Shown here: in pieces, positions 9,534-18,621 of the stretch
Position numbering within the stretch: position 1 is the first letter of the stretch
Layout of the letters: every line of letters starts with the position of its first letter
Assembly (NCBI GenBank): GCA_946403085.1
Contig: CAMIYM010000012.1
Coordinates: forward strand, 1-64,000
Direction: 5' to 3'
From: an uncultured Clostridia bacterium
Lineage (GTDB): Bacteria; Bacillota; Clostridia; Saccharofermentanales; Saccharofermentanaceae
DNA length: 64,000 nucleotides
Program-made: the position numbers and the translations under genes
The notes under the pieces: generated by a model
Databases searched by the model: none
Told to the model about the DNA's origin: nothing
What the model saw: the letters and a program-made list of their open reading frames with translations, nothing else

Positions 9534-11147
9534 TTATGTCGTCGGCGCGATGGGTGCCTCAGGTGCAGCGGGTGCTGCGGGTGCTTCCGGAACAGCCGGT
9601 GCAGCAGGTGCTGCTGTGGCAGGAGCGCCGCTTACTGACTCTTTTACTTCGCCTGTTGAGACGTTCAATGTCTGGACGTTCTCGAGGCCGGATACTGTGA
9701 TGTTCTTGTTGACCTTAGCGTCATAGGTGTTCGCTCTCATGATCTCTCTGATGTCGATACCTGTTGTTTCCTTTACGGACTCAATTGTCTGTGCAAGGAC
9801 GGAAGGTACATAGGAGCCCATTGTGTTTACGCCTGTGTCGCCGTTGCCTGAATCGATGATCGTAACCTTGTCGATCGTGGAGAGAGGCTTTGCGATCTCA
9901 GCTGCCATTTCAGGAAGAGCCTTAACGATCATTTCCATCATAGCTGCCTGACCGTACTTCTTCATAGCTTCTGCCTTCTTCTCGAGAGCTTCAGCTTCAG
10001 CGAGACCCTTAGCTGCTATAGCTGCAGCCTCAGCTTCACCGACCTTACGGATACCTTCAGCTTCCTGAGCCTTAGCGAAAAGATCTGCTTCAGCCTGGAC
10101 CTTGCGAGCTTCAGCCTGCTTCTCGAGTTCGAACTTCTCAGCTTCAGCCTTTCTCTGTCTCTCATAGAGAGATGCATCTGCTGCCTGCTGCTTAGCGAAC
10201 TTCTCAGCTTCTGCCTTCTTCTTGACTTCAGCGTCGAGAGCCTGCTCTTTAACTTCAGCTTCCTTTCTCTTGAGGTCGACTTCCTTCTCCTGACGAGCGA
10301 TGTCAGCATTGGTCTTTGTGACCTCGATGGTCTTACGCTGATTCTCTTTCTGAATCTCGTAAGCTGCGTCAGCCTCAGCCTGCTTTGAATCTTCGACTGT
10401 CTTGAGCTCTGCTCTCTTGATAGCGAGTTCGTTCTGCTTTACGGCGATCTCAGTGTCTGCTGCGACCTTAGCGTCGTTAGCTTCCTTCTGAGCCTGTGCC
10501 TGAGCGATAGCTACGTCTCTGTCAGCCTGAGCCTTAGCGATGGAAGCATCCTTCTGGATCTTTGCCATGTTGTCCTGACCCAAAGCATTGATGAGATCCT
10601 TTTCATCTGTTACGTGCTGAACGTTGCAGGAGATGATCTCGATACCGAGGCGCTTCATGTCTTCCTGAGCCTTCTGCTGAACTTCGTCACCGAACTTCTT
10701 TCTGTCGTTGCAGAGGTCCTTCAGTGTGATCGTACCGATGATCTCTCTCATGTTACCCTGGAGGGAATCAACGAGTGAATCACTGATCTGCTGCTCCTTC
10801 ATGTTGAGGAAGTTCTTCATGGCGATCTTAACGCCTTCACCTTCGCTCATTACTCTTACCTTTGCGACAGCGTCGATGTTTACACCGATGAAGTCTGCTG
10901 TAGGTACATAGCCATCTGTCTTGATGTCGATCGAGATCTGCTTGATCAGGAGCTCGTCCTTTCTCTCGAAGAAGGGCATCTTGAGACCTGCTCTACCGAT
11001 TAAGATCTTAGGGTTCCTGCGAAGACCTGAGATGATGTATGCCTTATCCGGCGGTGCCTTTACGTAGCTGCAGATAATGATGATGATTATGAAAACTACT
11101 ACTATTGCTGCCGCAATAACAGGCCATGTGAATAAAATTTCCGGCAT
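9534..11147 (-). CDS. Flotillin family membrane scaffold protein
   Basis: This is a flotillin-like protein (537 residues). An N-terminal transmembrane helix (about residues 7-30) is followed by an SPFH/PHB domain, a long Ala/Glu/Lys-rich coiled coil (about 200-400), and a region with PEMAAEIAKPLSTIDKVTI typical of the flotillin C-terminal domain. The tail of about 30 residues is an Ala/Pro repeat. Flotillins oligomerise at the inner face of the membrane and organise membrane microdomains and cell-wall synthesis. I start at the ATG after AAGGAGGATAAGGAA; the longer frame adds 21 residues with no function. No NfeD-type partner (YuaF) is next to it. It is monocistronic or first in its unit, with its own terminator. 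Confidence 0.88.
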   Translation of the reverse strand: MPEILFTWPVIAAAIVVVFIIIIIICSYVKAPPDKAYIISGLRRNPKILIGRAGLKMPFFERKDELLIKQISIDIKTDGYVPTADFIGVNIDAVAKVRVMSEGEGVKIAMKNFLNMKEQQISDSLVDSLQGNMREIIGTITLKDLCNDRKKFGDEVQQKAQEDMKRLGIEIISCNVQHVTDEKDLINALGQDNMAKIQKDASIAKAQADRDVAIAQAQAQKEANDAKVAADTEIAVKQNELAIKRAELKTVEDSKQAEADAAYEIQKENQRKTIEVTKTNADIARQEKEVDLKRKEAEVKEQALDAEVKKKAEAEKFAKQQAADASLYERQRKAEAEKFELEKQAEARKVQAEADLFAKAQEAEGIRKVGEAEAAAIAAKGLAEAEALEKKAEAMKKYGQAAMMEMIVKALPEMAAEIAKPLSTIDKVTIIDSGNGDTGVNTMGSYVPSVLAQTIESVKETTGIDIREIMRANTYDAKVNKNITVSGLENVQTLNVSTGEVKESVSGAPATAAPAAPAVPEAPAAPAAPEAPIAPTT

Positions 11148-11401
11148 TTCCTTATCCTCCTTATTTCTTAAAAAACCCCACACCGAATCTTGTACGGTAC
11201 GGGGATGCATAAGATATTGCTAAAGATATTTTACAATATGGGTACCCCCGGTCAAGAAAAATCGTATCCGGCCAAATCCGATTTGTACACTTGAATAATT
11301 CGGAATATCCCCGGTTGTGCGGGTTTAATATTTTTCCACAAATCGGAAGATTAAAACCGCTTAAACGCAACTATAGCAAGCATTTTCGCGGAAATAAAAG
11401 A

Positions 11402-11425
11402 CCCGTCTCAAGTGTTTGAGACGGG
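11402..11425 (-). terminator. Intrinsic terminator after the HlyIII-family gene
   Basis: CCCGTCTCAA and TTGAGACGGG form a ten-base perfect stem with a four-base loop. TCTTTTATTT follows on the minus strand. Confidence 0.8.
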
Positions 11426-11454
11426 CGAACTGTTCCTTATAAATAAGAATTAGA

Positions 11455-12279
11455 TTACTTAAAGAAATATACGAATCCCAATACGTGGAGGACGACACCT
11501 GCGATGCAGAAGAAGTGCCAGACCATGTGGGAGAACTTGAATCTTCTCTTGGAGGGCGCGAAAAAGATACCTACTGTATATACGATCGCACCTGACATGA
11601 GAAGCCAGAAAGTTACAAGTGATGTGTTTCTGTAGAACTCGAAGATCCTGAAGATGATCGCCCATCCCATTGCCGCATAGATGAAGTAAGTGAATCCCTT
11701 GCCTACCTTTGTGTGATATGCAAGTGCGGTAACGAGGACGCCTGCAACTGCCATGGCTGCTTCCAAAGACCAGAGGACTGCGCCGGAGATAGGGCCTAAG
11801 ACATTGATACAGATGGGTGTATAAGCGCCAAGGATGGCAAAGTATGCAACACTTCTGTTGACCTTGTTCATTACTCTCTTGTGGGGAGTGCCGTGCTTCA
11901 TGAGGTGATATACCGTAGACATGAGGAGCGCAAGGATCAATGTGATGATAAAAGCGGAAATCGCTATGACAGACATAATGACATGTGCCTGTGAAGCGCT
12001 GCTCTCTGCTGATACTCTTAAATATGTGTTTATTGCAGCGAAAGGAAGGAGACCTAAAAGATAAAGGACAACGACACCGGAAGTTACAGAGTTACCGACT
12101 TCTTCACCGAATGTCTCGTATGTCTTATTGATTCCTCTTCTGACTGCCTGCTTGGAGCTCTCAAACCATGTAAGCTGCTTAAGACCTTCTTCGAGAGGGT
12201 CTTCACCGGTCTGCGCGGCATGCTTCTTATCGGAACTGCTCGCGAGCAAAGTTTTCCAGTATTTCTTGTTCTTTGCCAT
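11455..12279 (-). CDS. Hemolysin III / PAQR-family membrane protein
   Basis: This is a seven-helix membrane protein of the HlyIII (YqfA/TrhA, PAQR) family, with 274 residues. An 80-residue soluble N-terminal extension comes before the first helix, which is longer than usual. The family's metal-site elements are present: STVYHLMKH after helix 2, and HMVWHFFCIAGVVLH near the C-terminus, giving the spaced histidines. Related proteins affect membrane fluidity and lipid homeostasis. The name hemolysin is historical and haemolysis should not be assumed. A GGATGGAG site precedes the ATG. It may follow the upstream Pro-rich membrane protein gene in one transcript (93-base gap). Confidence 0.85.
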   Translation of the reverse strand: MAKNKKYWKTLLASSSDKKHAAQTGEDPLEEGLKQLTWFESSKQAVRRGINKTYETFGEEVGNSVTSGVVVLYLLGLLPFAAINTYLRVSAESSASQAHVIMSVIAISAFIITLILALLMSTVYHLMKHGTPHKRVMNKVNRSVAYFAILGAYTPICINVLGPISGAVLWSLEAAMAVAGVLVTALAYHTKVGKGFTYFIYAAMGWAIIFRIFEFYRNTSLVTFWLLMSGAIVYTVGIFFAPSKRRFKFSHMVWHFFCIAGVVLHVLGFVYFFK

Positions 12280-12372
12280 TAGATTTGATTCTCCATCCTA
12301 TTAGTCAACTGATACAGTTTACACGCAGTCATTCAGGTTTTCAACCTCGCGGCGTGTGCCTTGTCCCGGCTG

Positions 12373-13449
12373 TTATTTATCCTGATTACCGGAAGCAGGT
12401 GAGCCCAGAGGTATAACACCATCATTTGCCGGAGGCGGCATCGGAATTGCCTCGTCAGTCTTGGGCTTGGGCGCACCCATCGGAATAGCTTCGTCTTCTT
12501 TAGCTTTAGGTGCCGGCATGGGGATCGCTTCATCTGCCTTGGGCTTCGGCGGAGGCATCGGGATTGCTTCGTCAGCCTTCGGCTTGGGTGCCGGCATCTC
12601 GATGACATCGGGTGCTTTGTCTTCCTTCTTTTCGCCTGCGGAAAGAGCTTCGACCTTCTCTGTCTCGGGTGCTCCGACACTGATATGAACAGGTCTTACT
12701 GGCGCTCTTACGCCGGCACGTTTGGCAGGCTGGGATTCCTTCATGGGAATGGGTTCATCCTGCTCTTTTGAAGGCGGCATGCTTATGACGTCATCGGACT
12801 TTTCGGAAGATGTGACATTGCGGGTAACATCTACAGGTGTCTGGGCAGTAACCGGAGCGCTGATGACTGTGCCAAGTACTTCCGGCTTGCCGTAATTGAA
12901 AGCTTCACTGGGCTGTGATGCTTTGGGTGCGGCCTTGTCCTGAGGCATCGGGTTAAGCTGCTCGGAAAGGTATGCCCTTCTGTAGAAACGGATTATCCTG
13001 AAGATAATGGGCCAAGCGATTGCGACCGGAAGGATCCAGTAGACGACCTTTGCCGCCTGGTCGTTGCCGATAAGCTGTGAAAGTGCTGCAAAAGGTGCCT
13101 GCATTACCGCATAGATAGTTCTTAATACAAGTGCTCCGAATACGTGAAGGAGCTTGGGATCATCGCCCGTGATCAGCTCGGAAGCCGGGTAGAACCATAA
13201 AGGGAGATATGCCATGATGCCGTAAGCGGCAAGGCCCCAGTTGATCCATTCCTTTTTCTTGAAAGCTGCAAAGAACGGGAGAAATACTATGAAGAATAAT
13301 GCGTATGCCACGCTTGAGACGCGCTCGAAAAGAGAGAAATCCCTGGGGATTATCTGCTCGTAAGTAAAATAGAGAGGCTTAAAACATACGAAAACCAAAG
13401 CTCCCGCAATAAGTCCCAGAAATACGCACGTAAAGTAATCTCTTCTCAT
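12373..13449 (-). CDS. Membrane protein with Pro-rich repeat tail
   Basis: I do not recognise this family (358 residues). The first 200 residues hold five or so hydrophobic segments, including one at residues 8-28. The C-terminal 150 residues are Pro/Lys/Glu-rich and cytoplasmic or extracytoplasmic depending on topology. Within them a 13-residue unit with core DEAIPM repeats about four times (roughly 12410-12560), with degenerate copies before it (IEMPAPK, DVISMPP). The DNA therefore carries near-identical 39-bp tandem units, which can expand or contract. A GGGG-containing site precedes the ATG. It lies between the GH3 enzyme and the HlyIII protein on the same strand. The tail looks like a spacer or a multivalent docking segment, but that is inference. 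Confidence 0.7.
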   Translation of the reverse strand: MRRDYFTCVFLGLIAGALVFVCFKPLYFTYEQIIPRDFSLFERVSSVAYALFFIVFLPFFAAFKKKEWINWGLAAYGIMAYLPLWFYPASELITGDDPKLLHVFGALVLRTIYAVMQAPFAALSQLIGNDQAAKVVYWILPVAIAWPIIFRIIRFYRRAYLSEQLNPMPQDKAAPKASQPSEAFNYGKPEVLGTVISAPVTAQTPVDVTRNVTSSEKSDDVISMPPSKEQDEPIPMKESQPAKRAGVRAPVRPVHISVGAPETEKVEALSAGEKKEDKAPDVIEMPAPKPKADEAIPMPPPKPKADEAIPMPAPKAKEDEAIPMGAPKPKTDEAIPMPPPANDGVIPLGSPASGNQDK

Positions 13450-13469
13450 ATATCCCCTTTAAAAGATAA

Positions 13470-13491
13470 GGTCGGCTGCAAAGAGCCGACC
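13470..13491 (-). terminator. Hairpin between the GH3 gene and the Pro-rich membrane protein
   Basis: GGTCGGCT and AGCCGACC form an eight-base stem with a six-base loop. The T-run on the minus strand is short (TTATCTTTT), so this is a probable but not strong terminator. Confidence 0.5.
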
Positions 13492-13528
13492 CTATTTTAT
13501 AACAAAATAAGAAGATAATAAATTGTTG

Positions 13529-16345
13529 TTATTCTTCTGCCTTCTGTTCGCCTAATTCATCGAGTGATCTCAAGTACTTAACCTTAAGTGACTTGATCGT
13601 TACGCCGCCTGATGCGAAGTGTGCACGGAATACGCAGTTCTTTGCATACATCATGCATTCAGCTTCCTTGGTGACGAGCTCTCCGTTAGTACCGTTCCAT
13701 GTGATTACTGCGAACGGGATGCTCGTGATGTAAAGCGTCATCGGGATCTGGGCAAGCTCGCCAAGCGATGAATAGCCGGTGAATTCAAGAGAATAGAAGC
13801 CCTGCTTCTCACATGTGATTCCGAAAACAAAGTCTTTGCCTCTTGAGGTCTTGGTCTTGCATTCGATCGTGATCTCATCCTTCATCTCATAGAAAACATC
13901 TGTATCGACTTCAACATCGTCGTCCTTGAAAGGGCTGTCGATGTGGTTGATCGTGACTTCCTTGCCCTCTACCCTGTCCATGGCAGGTGTGTTCATGGCA
14001 AATGTCAGGATGTTGATGGCATTCCTCTGGAGCTCAGCTCTCGTGATCTTGGAACCGTCACCTTCTGTGAGTTCCTTGAAAGTATCAGCCTCCAGGAGGT
14101 TCTCGCGCTCAACGCTTGTGCATACCATATAGACGTCGTTCTGTGATCTTGCCATTACTGAGTGGTCTTCAAGGTTATACTTCTCAGCGATTGTGACTTC
14201 CTTGTTGATATAAGCCCACCAGTCGGTCATAACGAGACCCTTGAAGCCCCACTGCTCGTGAAGGATCATGGTGTTCTGATCGTAGTGGCATGCGCTGTAG
14301 ATATCATTGATTCTGTTGTAGCTTGTCATGACACATCTTGCACCGCCCTCTCTGATGGCGATCTCGAATGCAGGCAGATAGATCTCGCGGAGCGCACGTG
14401 ATGAGACTCTGGAGCTCATCTCACGTCTATGTGTCTCACGGTTATTGGCGCAGAAGTGCTTGATAACAGGTGTGACGCCTGACTTTTCGAGCGCCTTGAC
14501 CTGTGCAACAGCCATAAGACCAGTAAGGAGCGGGTCTTCTGAGAAATACTCGAAGTTACGTCCGTTAAGGGGATGTCTGTGGATGTTGATGCCGGGACCT
14601 AAGAGAGCGTCGATCTTATTGGAGAGCATCTCGATGCCGAGGTAGGAATAAAGCTCTTCCACGAGTTCCACATTGAATGTTGAAGCAAGACATGTTCCGT
14701 TAGGAAGTGAGAAAGCCTTCTTTCCGGAATCAAGTCTCATGCCGGAAGGACCGTCTGTGCAGCAAAGCGTAGGAACACCCATAGCCTTAAGCTCCTTTGT
14801 AACGCCTCCGAAAGCAGCAGCCGTGCCGATCGTTACCTTCGGGCTGCCCATGCCTTCACCTCTGATGATGAGACAGAGATCTTCGTCAGCAAGCTGTGCC
14901 ACGAACTCCTCCATGGTATGCTTGCCGCTCTTTACGTCAGAGAGCTTGATGCCCTTATCGCCTGTCTGGGGGATCTCAGGCATTACGCGGTCCATTCTGC
15001 TTGCAAGATAGTCAACTGTCTGAAGCGGTGTGTCCTCTTCTCCCTTTGAATATGTGCCGTCACCGTTGGGAACAGCGGTAAGACGCTTGAATGCCTTGGT
15101 GGGCGCAAGTGCCGTGCCGAGTTCTTCAAGAAGTCTGTTCTCAGGGATATCGAAAGAACCGATGGGCTGGGCAGTAATGAAATCGCTTCCGAGGAAGAAC
15201 TCATAAGTGCCCTTCTCAAGGACGAAGCCTGTAGCGCCGAGGCCGCATCTGCCGTCATCGTCAAATGAAGAAAAACGTCTTACGGGTGCTTCGATAGTAA
15301 CTGTCTCTTCATCGCCTGAAGGGATATTTCCGGTCTTCGTAAATCCCGTAAGTACTCTGGAAGGCTTGGAAAGAGCTCCGTCAGGTGCTTTGCAGTAGAG
15401 CATGACGGCCTTCTTGCCCGGAACGCTTCCTGTGTTCTTTACCTTAAGGCTTACTTTTACGGTATCGTTCTCGAAAACAAAGCTTATATCAGATAATTCA
15501 AAATCGGTATAAGAAAGGCCTGCACCGAACGGATAGAGTACTGCATCTTTTGCAAATGTCGAGAAATATCTGTAGCCTACGAAAATGTCTTCAGCGTAGA
15601 TATCCTCCTTAGGATCCTTGAGGAAGTTCGCATCAGATGAATAATCCTCAAGCTTCTCGGCAATAGTATCAGGAAGGCAGCCTGACGGGTTCTCTCTGCC
15701 TGAAAGGATCCTTGCGACACTGATGCCGCCGATCATGCCGGCCTGCCATACATAAAGGACACCCTTGATGCTGTACTTCTTAACGAAAGACATGTCGATG
15801 ATATTGCCGACATTAAGAAGGACGATCGTGTTCTTGAAAGCTGCTGTTACGTTCTTTAAGAGCTCCTCTTCGCTGTCACTTAAATAGTAAGCACCCTTCT
15901 CTGCAGAATTGTCACGGTCTTCACCGGCCGTGCGTGCGATGATGACGACCGCATAGTCGTTACGGGAAGCAAGAGTCTCTGCCAGTTCGGAAGACACAGG
16001 CATCTCGGCCTGAGACCATGCCTCCTTGCCCCAGCCGAGACCTGCATCGATGGGATTTTCAGCATCCCATTTGTCGTATATGTCCATGAGCTCTGCATCA
16101 AGTGAGATATCAGGGCAGTCATTGAGACCTTCTCTTATATCTGTTACATGGTTAACATTTACCATGCCGCCCGAACCTGTGCCGGACTTGTAGTAATGGA
16201 TCTGCATCCTTCCGAAAAGAGCAACGCGCGAGCCTTTCTTAAGGGGCAGGACACCATCTTTGTTCTCAAGCATGACGATGCCTTCACAGGCAGTCTTAAT
16301 AGCTGCCTCCGTGTATTCATTCCAGTTAAGGGTTATCTCATTCAT
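13529..16345 (-). CDS. Glycoside hydrolase family 3 enzyme with reversed domain order
   Basis: This is a GH3 enzyme (938 residues), probably a beta-glucosidase or related exo-acting glycosidase. The order is unusual. The domain that is normally C-terminal comes first: GIVMLENKDGVLPL at about residues 20-33 and the SGTGSGGMVNV loop. A fibronectin-III-like domain follows in the middle. The (beta/alpha)8 catalytic domain comes last, with TDGPSGMRL, the H-x-x-x-GRNFEYFSEDP block, KHFCANN and the nucleophile motif VMTDWW (Asp708). About 230 residues follow the nucleophile. There is no signal peptide, so the enzyme should be cytoplasmic. The ATG follows CGGAGGAACG; an upstream extension of 32 residues is not needed. 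No sugar transporter is adjacent, so the substrate cannot be named. Confidence 0.92.
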   Translation of the reverse strand: MNEITLNWNEYTEAAIKTACEGIVMLENKDGVLPLKKGSRVALFGRMQIHYYKSGTGSGGMVNVNHVTDIREGLNDCPDISLDAELMDIYDKWDAENPIDAGLGWGKEAWSQAEMPVSSELAETLASRNDYAVVIIARTAGEDRDNSAEKGAYYLSDSEEELLKNVTAAFKNTIVLLNVGNIIDMSFVKKYSIKGVLYVWQAGMIGGISVARILSGRENPSGCLPDTIAEKLEDYSSDANFLKDPKEDIYAEDIFVGYRYFSTFAKDAVLYPFGAGLSYTDFELSDISFVFENDTVKVSLKVKNTGSVPGKKAVMLYCKAPDGALSKPSRVLTGFTKTGNIPSGDEETVTIEAPVRRFSSFDDDGRCGLGATGFVLEKGTYEFFLGSDFITAQPIGSFDIPENRLLEELGTALAPTKAFKRLTAVPNGDGTYSKGEEDTPLQTVDYLASRMDRVMPEIPQTGDKGIKLSDVKSGKHTMEEFVAQLADEDLCLIIRGEGMGSPKVTIGTAAAFGGVTKELKAMGVPTLCCTDGPSGMRLDSGKKAFSLPNGTCLASTFNVELVEELYSYLGIEMLSNKIDALLGPGINIHRHPLNGRNFEYFSEDPLLTGLMAVAQVKALEKSGVTPVIKHFCANNRETHRREMSSRVSSRALREIYLPAFEIAIREGGARCVMTSYNRINDIYSACHYDQNTMILHEQWGFKGLVMTDWWAYINKEVTIAEKYNLEDHSVMARSQNDVYMVCTSVERENLLEADTFKELTEGDGSKITRAELQRNAINILTFAMNTPAMDRVEGKEVTINHIDSPFKDDDVEVDTDVFYEMKDEITIECKTKTSRGKDFVFGITCEKQGFYSLEFTGYSSLGELAQIPMTLYITSIPFAVITWNGTNGELVTKEAECMMYAKNCVFRAHFASGGVTIKSLKVKYLRSLDELGEQKAEE

Positions 16346-16628
16346 ATATCGTTCCTCCGTTTTCGGCCATAATTTACCTGTTAGTTTTTCTGCACTGAAT
16401 ATACAGTATTTCGGAAACGTCTTATTGTATTTTACTTGCATTTATTTGTTATTTCTTACTTTCAAAAGCAAGATATGTTAACAACCCGTAAATATTGCAT
16501 TTGCAGACTTTTTCGGACCGTGGAAGCGGGTTTTTCCATTCCTTGACACTTATATTGCATGATGTTAAATTTTGCTTACCTTTTTTGAGGTGTACAATTA
16601 AGGTAATTATTTTCTGCGGGGCGTTGCT

Positions 16629-17903
16629 TTGAACTGGAAGATCTGCAGCAAGTTTTTAAAGATCGCTTACTGCTCGGGAATAGTCGGTCTGACTGTTCTT
16701 ATGTCTATACGTGATTCCAGAACAAATCTTAAGCACGAAGCGGTCATAGAAGCCGGAAGCGCCATATCGATCGACGGTTTTTTCGATAAGACACCTGATG
16801 ATGCCGCTTTTATAACAGATATTTCTTCCATAGATACAAGCATCCCTGCTGTTTACAATCTGAAGGTCCGTCACGACCTGATCTTTACCGATACAGTCTC
16901 ACTTAAGATAGAAGACGCGACAGGTCCTTCAGCTGAAGGCCGCATAAAGAAGATCTTCTCCTATGAAGCCATACCTGAAGCATCGGATATGGTGGATCAC
17001 GTTTACGATATCAGCGGTGTGGCTTCAATAGAATATGCCGAAAAGCCTGACATCAAGGGTGGCGGCATCTTCCGCATTCCCATCCGCCTTACAGACAATT
17101 ACGGCAATCAGAGTGTCGTTTATGCAGGTCTTGCAGTTATATCAGACGATTCCGCACCCGTTATTCACGGCATTAATAACATCACTATAGTTCAGGGTCA
17201 GACACCCGATATCTCCACCGGTATCTACGCGACAGACAACTACTCACAGAACATCTCCGTCCGTATCGATGCGAGCAAACTCAATAAGGACGTTCCCGGC
17301 ACATACGAGATAATCTATACGGCAACAGACGATGCCGGCAACAAGACAAGAGAAGTCTCGACTGTTACCGTTACCAAAAAGCCCGCGCCGAAGAAAAAGG
17401 TCAAGAAGAAGACCGTCACGAAAAAGAAGACAGTCACAAGGGTCAAAAAGAAAGCAAAGACATCCTACTACAGCCGTGAAGCTGACAGGATGGCCAATGC
17501 TCTTATAAAGAAGCTCAGAAGAAGCAACAACGTCGAGACGGCAAGAGCAATCTTCAACTGGGTGCATAAGAACGTCCACTACGTACATTCATCCTCCAGA
17601 TTTTCGGGCAAGAGAGCAGCATATCAGGGCCTCAAGTATCACAGCGGAAACTGCCGTGTCTTTGCTTATACATGCCAGCTTCTCCTGAACAAGGCCGGTA
17701 TCCGCAACATGATCGTTACGCGTTATCCGATAACCTCGACAGAACACTTCTGGAATCTGGTCTACATGAACGGCGGATGGTATCACTGCGACGCCACCCC
17801 ATTCAGAAGCCATCCAAGCGTTTACTTCAAGCTCACAGACAGCCAGCTCGATAAGTACCACAGGTTCAAGAAGAGCAAATATCCGGCCCGTGCGAAAAGC
17901 TGA
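16629..17903 (+). CDS. Secreted or membrane-anchored transglutaminase-like protein with Ig-like domain
   Basis: This protein (424 residues) starts with an N-terminal signal anchor (about residues 8-26). An extracellular region contains a bacterial Ig-like domain (about 170-250; YATDNYS, YTATDDAGN). A very basic Lys-rich linker (about 255-285) leads to a C-terminal transglutaminase-like cysteine-protease fold. The catalytic triad is visible: Cys342 in NCRVFAY, His373 in EHFWNLV and Asp388 in CDATPF. Such proteins usually act on cell-wall peptides or surface proteins. The start is TTG with only a GGGG stretch upstream; a later ATG would remove half of the anchor. The lipoprotein gene 35 bases on is probably co-transcribed. 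Confidence 0.82.
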   Translation: MNWKICSKFLKIAYCSGIVGLTVLMSIRDSRTNLKHEAVIEAGSAISIDGFFDKTPDDAAFITDISSIDTSIPAVYNLKVRHDLIFTDTVSLKIEDATGPSAEGRIKKIFSYEAIPEASDMVDHVYDISGVASIEYAEKPDIKGGGIFRIPIRLTDNYGNQSVVYAGLAVISDDSAPVIHGINNITIVQGQTPDISTGIYATDNYSQNISVRIDASKLNKDVPGTYEIIYTATDDAGNKTREVSTVTVTKKPAPKKKVKKKTVTKKKTVTRVKKKAKTSYYSREADRMANALIKKLRRSNNVETARAIFNWVHKNVHYVHSSSRFSGKRAAYQGLKYHSGNCRVFAYTCQLLLNKAGIRNMIVTRYPITSTEHFWNLVYMNGGWYHCDATPFRSHPSVYFKLTDSQLDKYHRFKKSKYPARAKS

Positions 17904-17938
17904 CACAAGGCCAAATCAAACATAAAGAAGGACCATTA

Positions 17939-18514
17939 ATGAAAAGATTCATACCCGCAGCAGCGATCGTCTGCGCAGCACTCATATTTACATCCTGCTC
18001 ATCAAATGAGGATACAACACCAGAACTTGTATCAGGGGGCCAGACTACGGTAACTTCTGCGGATAACAGCACATCTGACACTTCAGGTGCCATGGCTCAG
18101 GGCCAGACCGAAGACAAATACTTCATTACCTACAACGGAGTAAAAATCGTCCTGGGAGATGAAGTGGCACCGGTCGTAAAAGCTATCGGAAAAGAATATC
18201 TCTACACAGAGAACCCTTCCTGCGCCTATGTAGGCATCGATTACACCTACGATTACAAGTCATTCATTATTTATGCCCAGACAAAGGACGGAAAAGAATT
18301 CATAAACACGGTTGAGATCAAGGACGATACCGTAGACTGCGGCGGAGTAAAGGTCGGCCAGACATTGGAAGATGCAAAAAAGGTCTACGGCACTCCCACT
18401 TCCAATGCCGAACTCGGCATCGTATATGACAAAAACGGCACAGAGATCCAGTTCATAACGGACGGCACAGATAAGATCGTATTCCTTCTTTATACGAATC
18501 CTTCTGCAGAATGA
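17939..18514 (+). CDS. Lipoprotein of unknown function
   Basis: This is a lipoprotein (191 residues). The signal peptide ends in the lipobox FTSC with the lipidated cysteine at residue 20. A Ser/Thr-rich spacer to about residue 58 follows, then a compact domain of about 130 residues. That domain repeats a pattern of small beta strands with GVKIVLGDEV and GVKVGQTLEDAKKVYGTP, which resembles the internal repeats of BLIP/SmpA-like folds; this is a resemblance only. AAGGA precedes the ATG. It probably shares a transcript with the transglutaminase-like gene and would act on the outer face of the membrane. Confidence 0.75.
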   Translation: MKRFIPAAAIVCAALIFTSCSSNEDTTPELVSGGQTTVTSADNSTSDTSGAMAQGQTEDKYFITYNGVKIVLGDEVAPVVKAIGKEYLYTENPSCAYVGIDYTYDYKSFIIYAQTKDGKEFINTVEIKDDTVDCGGVKVGQTLEDAKKVYGTPTSNAELGIVYDKNGTEIQFITDGTDKIVFLLYTNPSAE

Positions 18515-18621
18515 CGCAGAATAAAGCCGTTGTTATTTTTATAAATTTGCAAGTTTTCTGATATTAAGTAAAATCTTACAGTTCTATAATGTGCGAAATT
18601 TAAGACTGTAAGAGGATTTGT

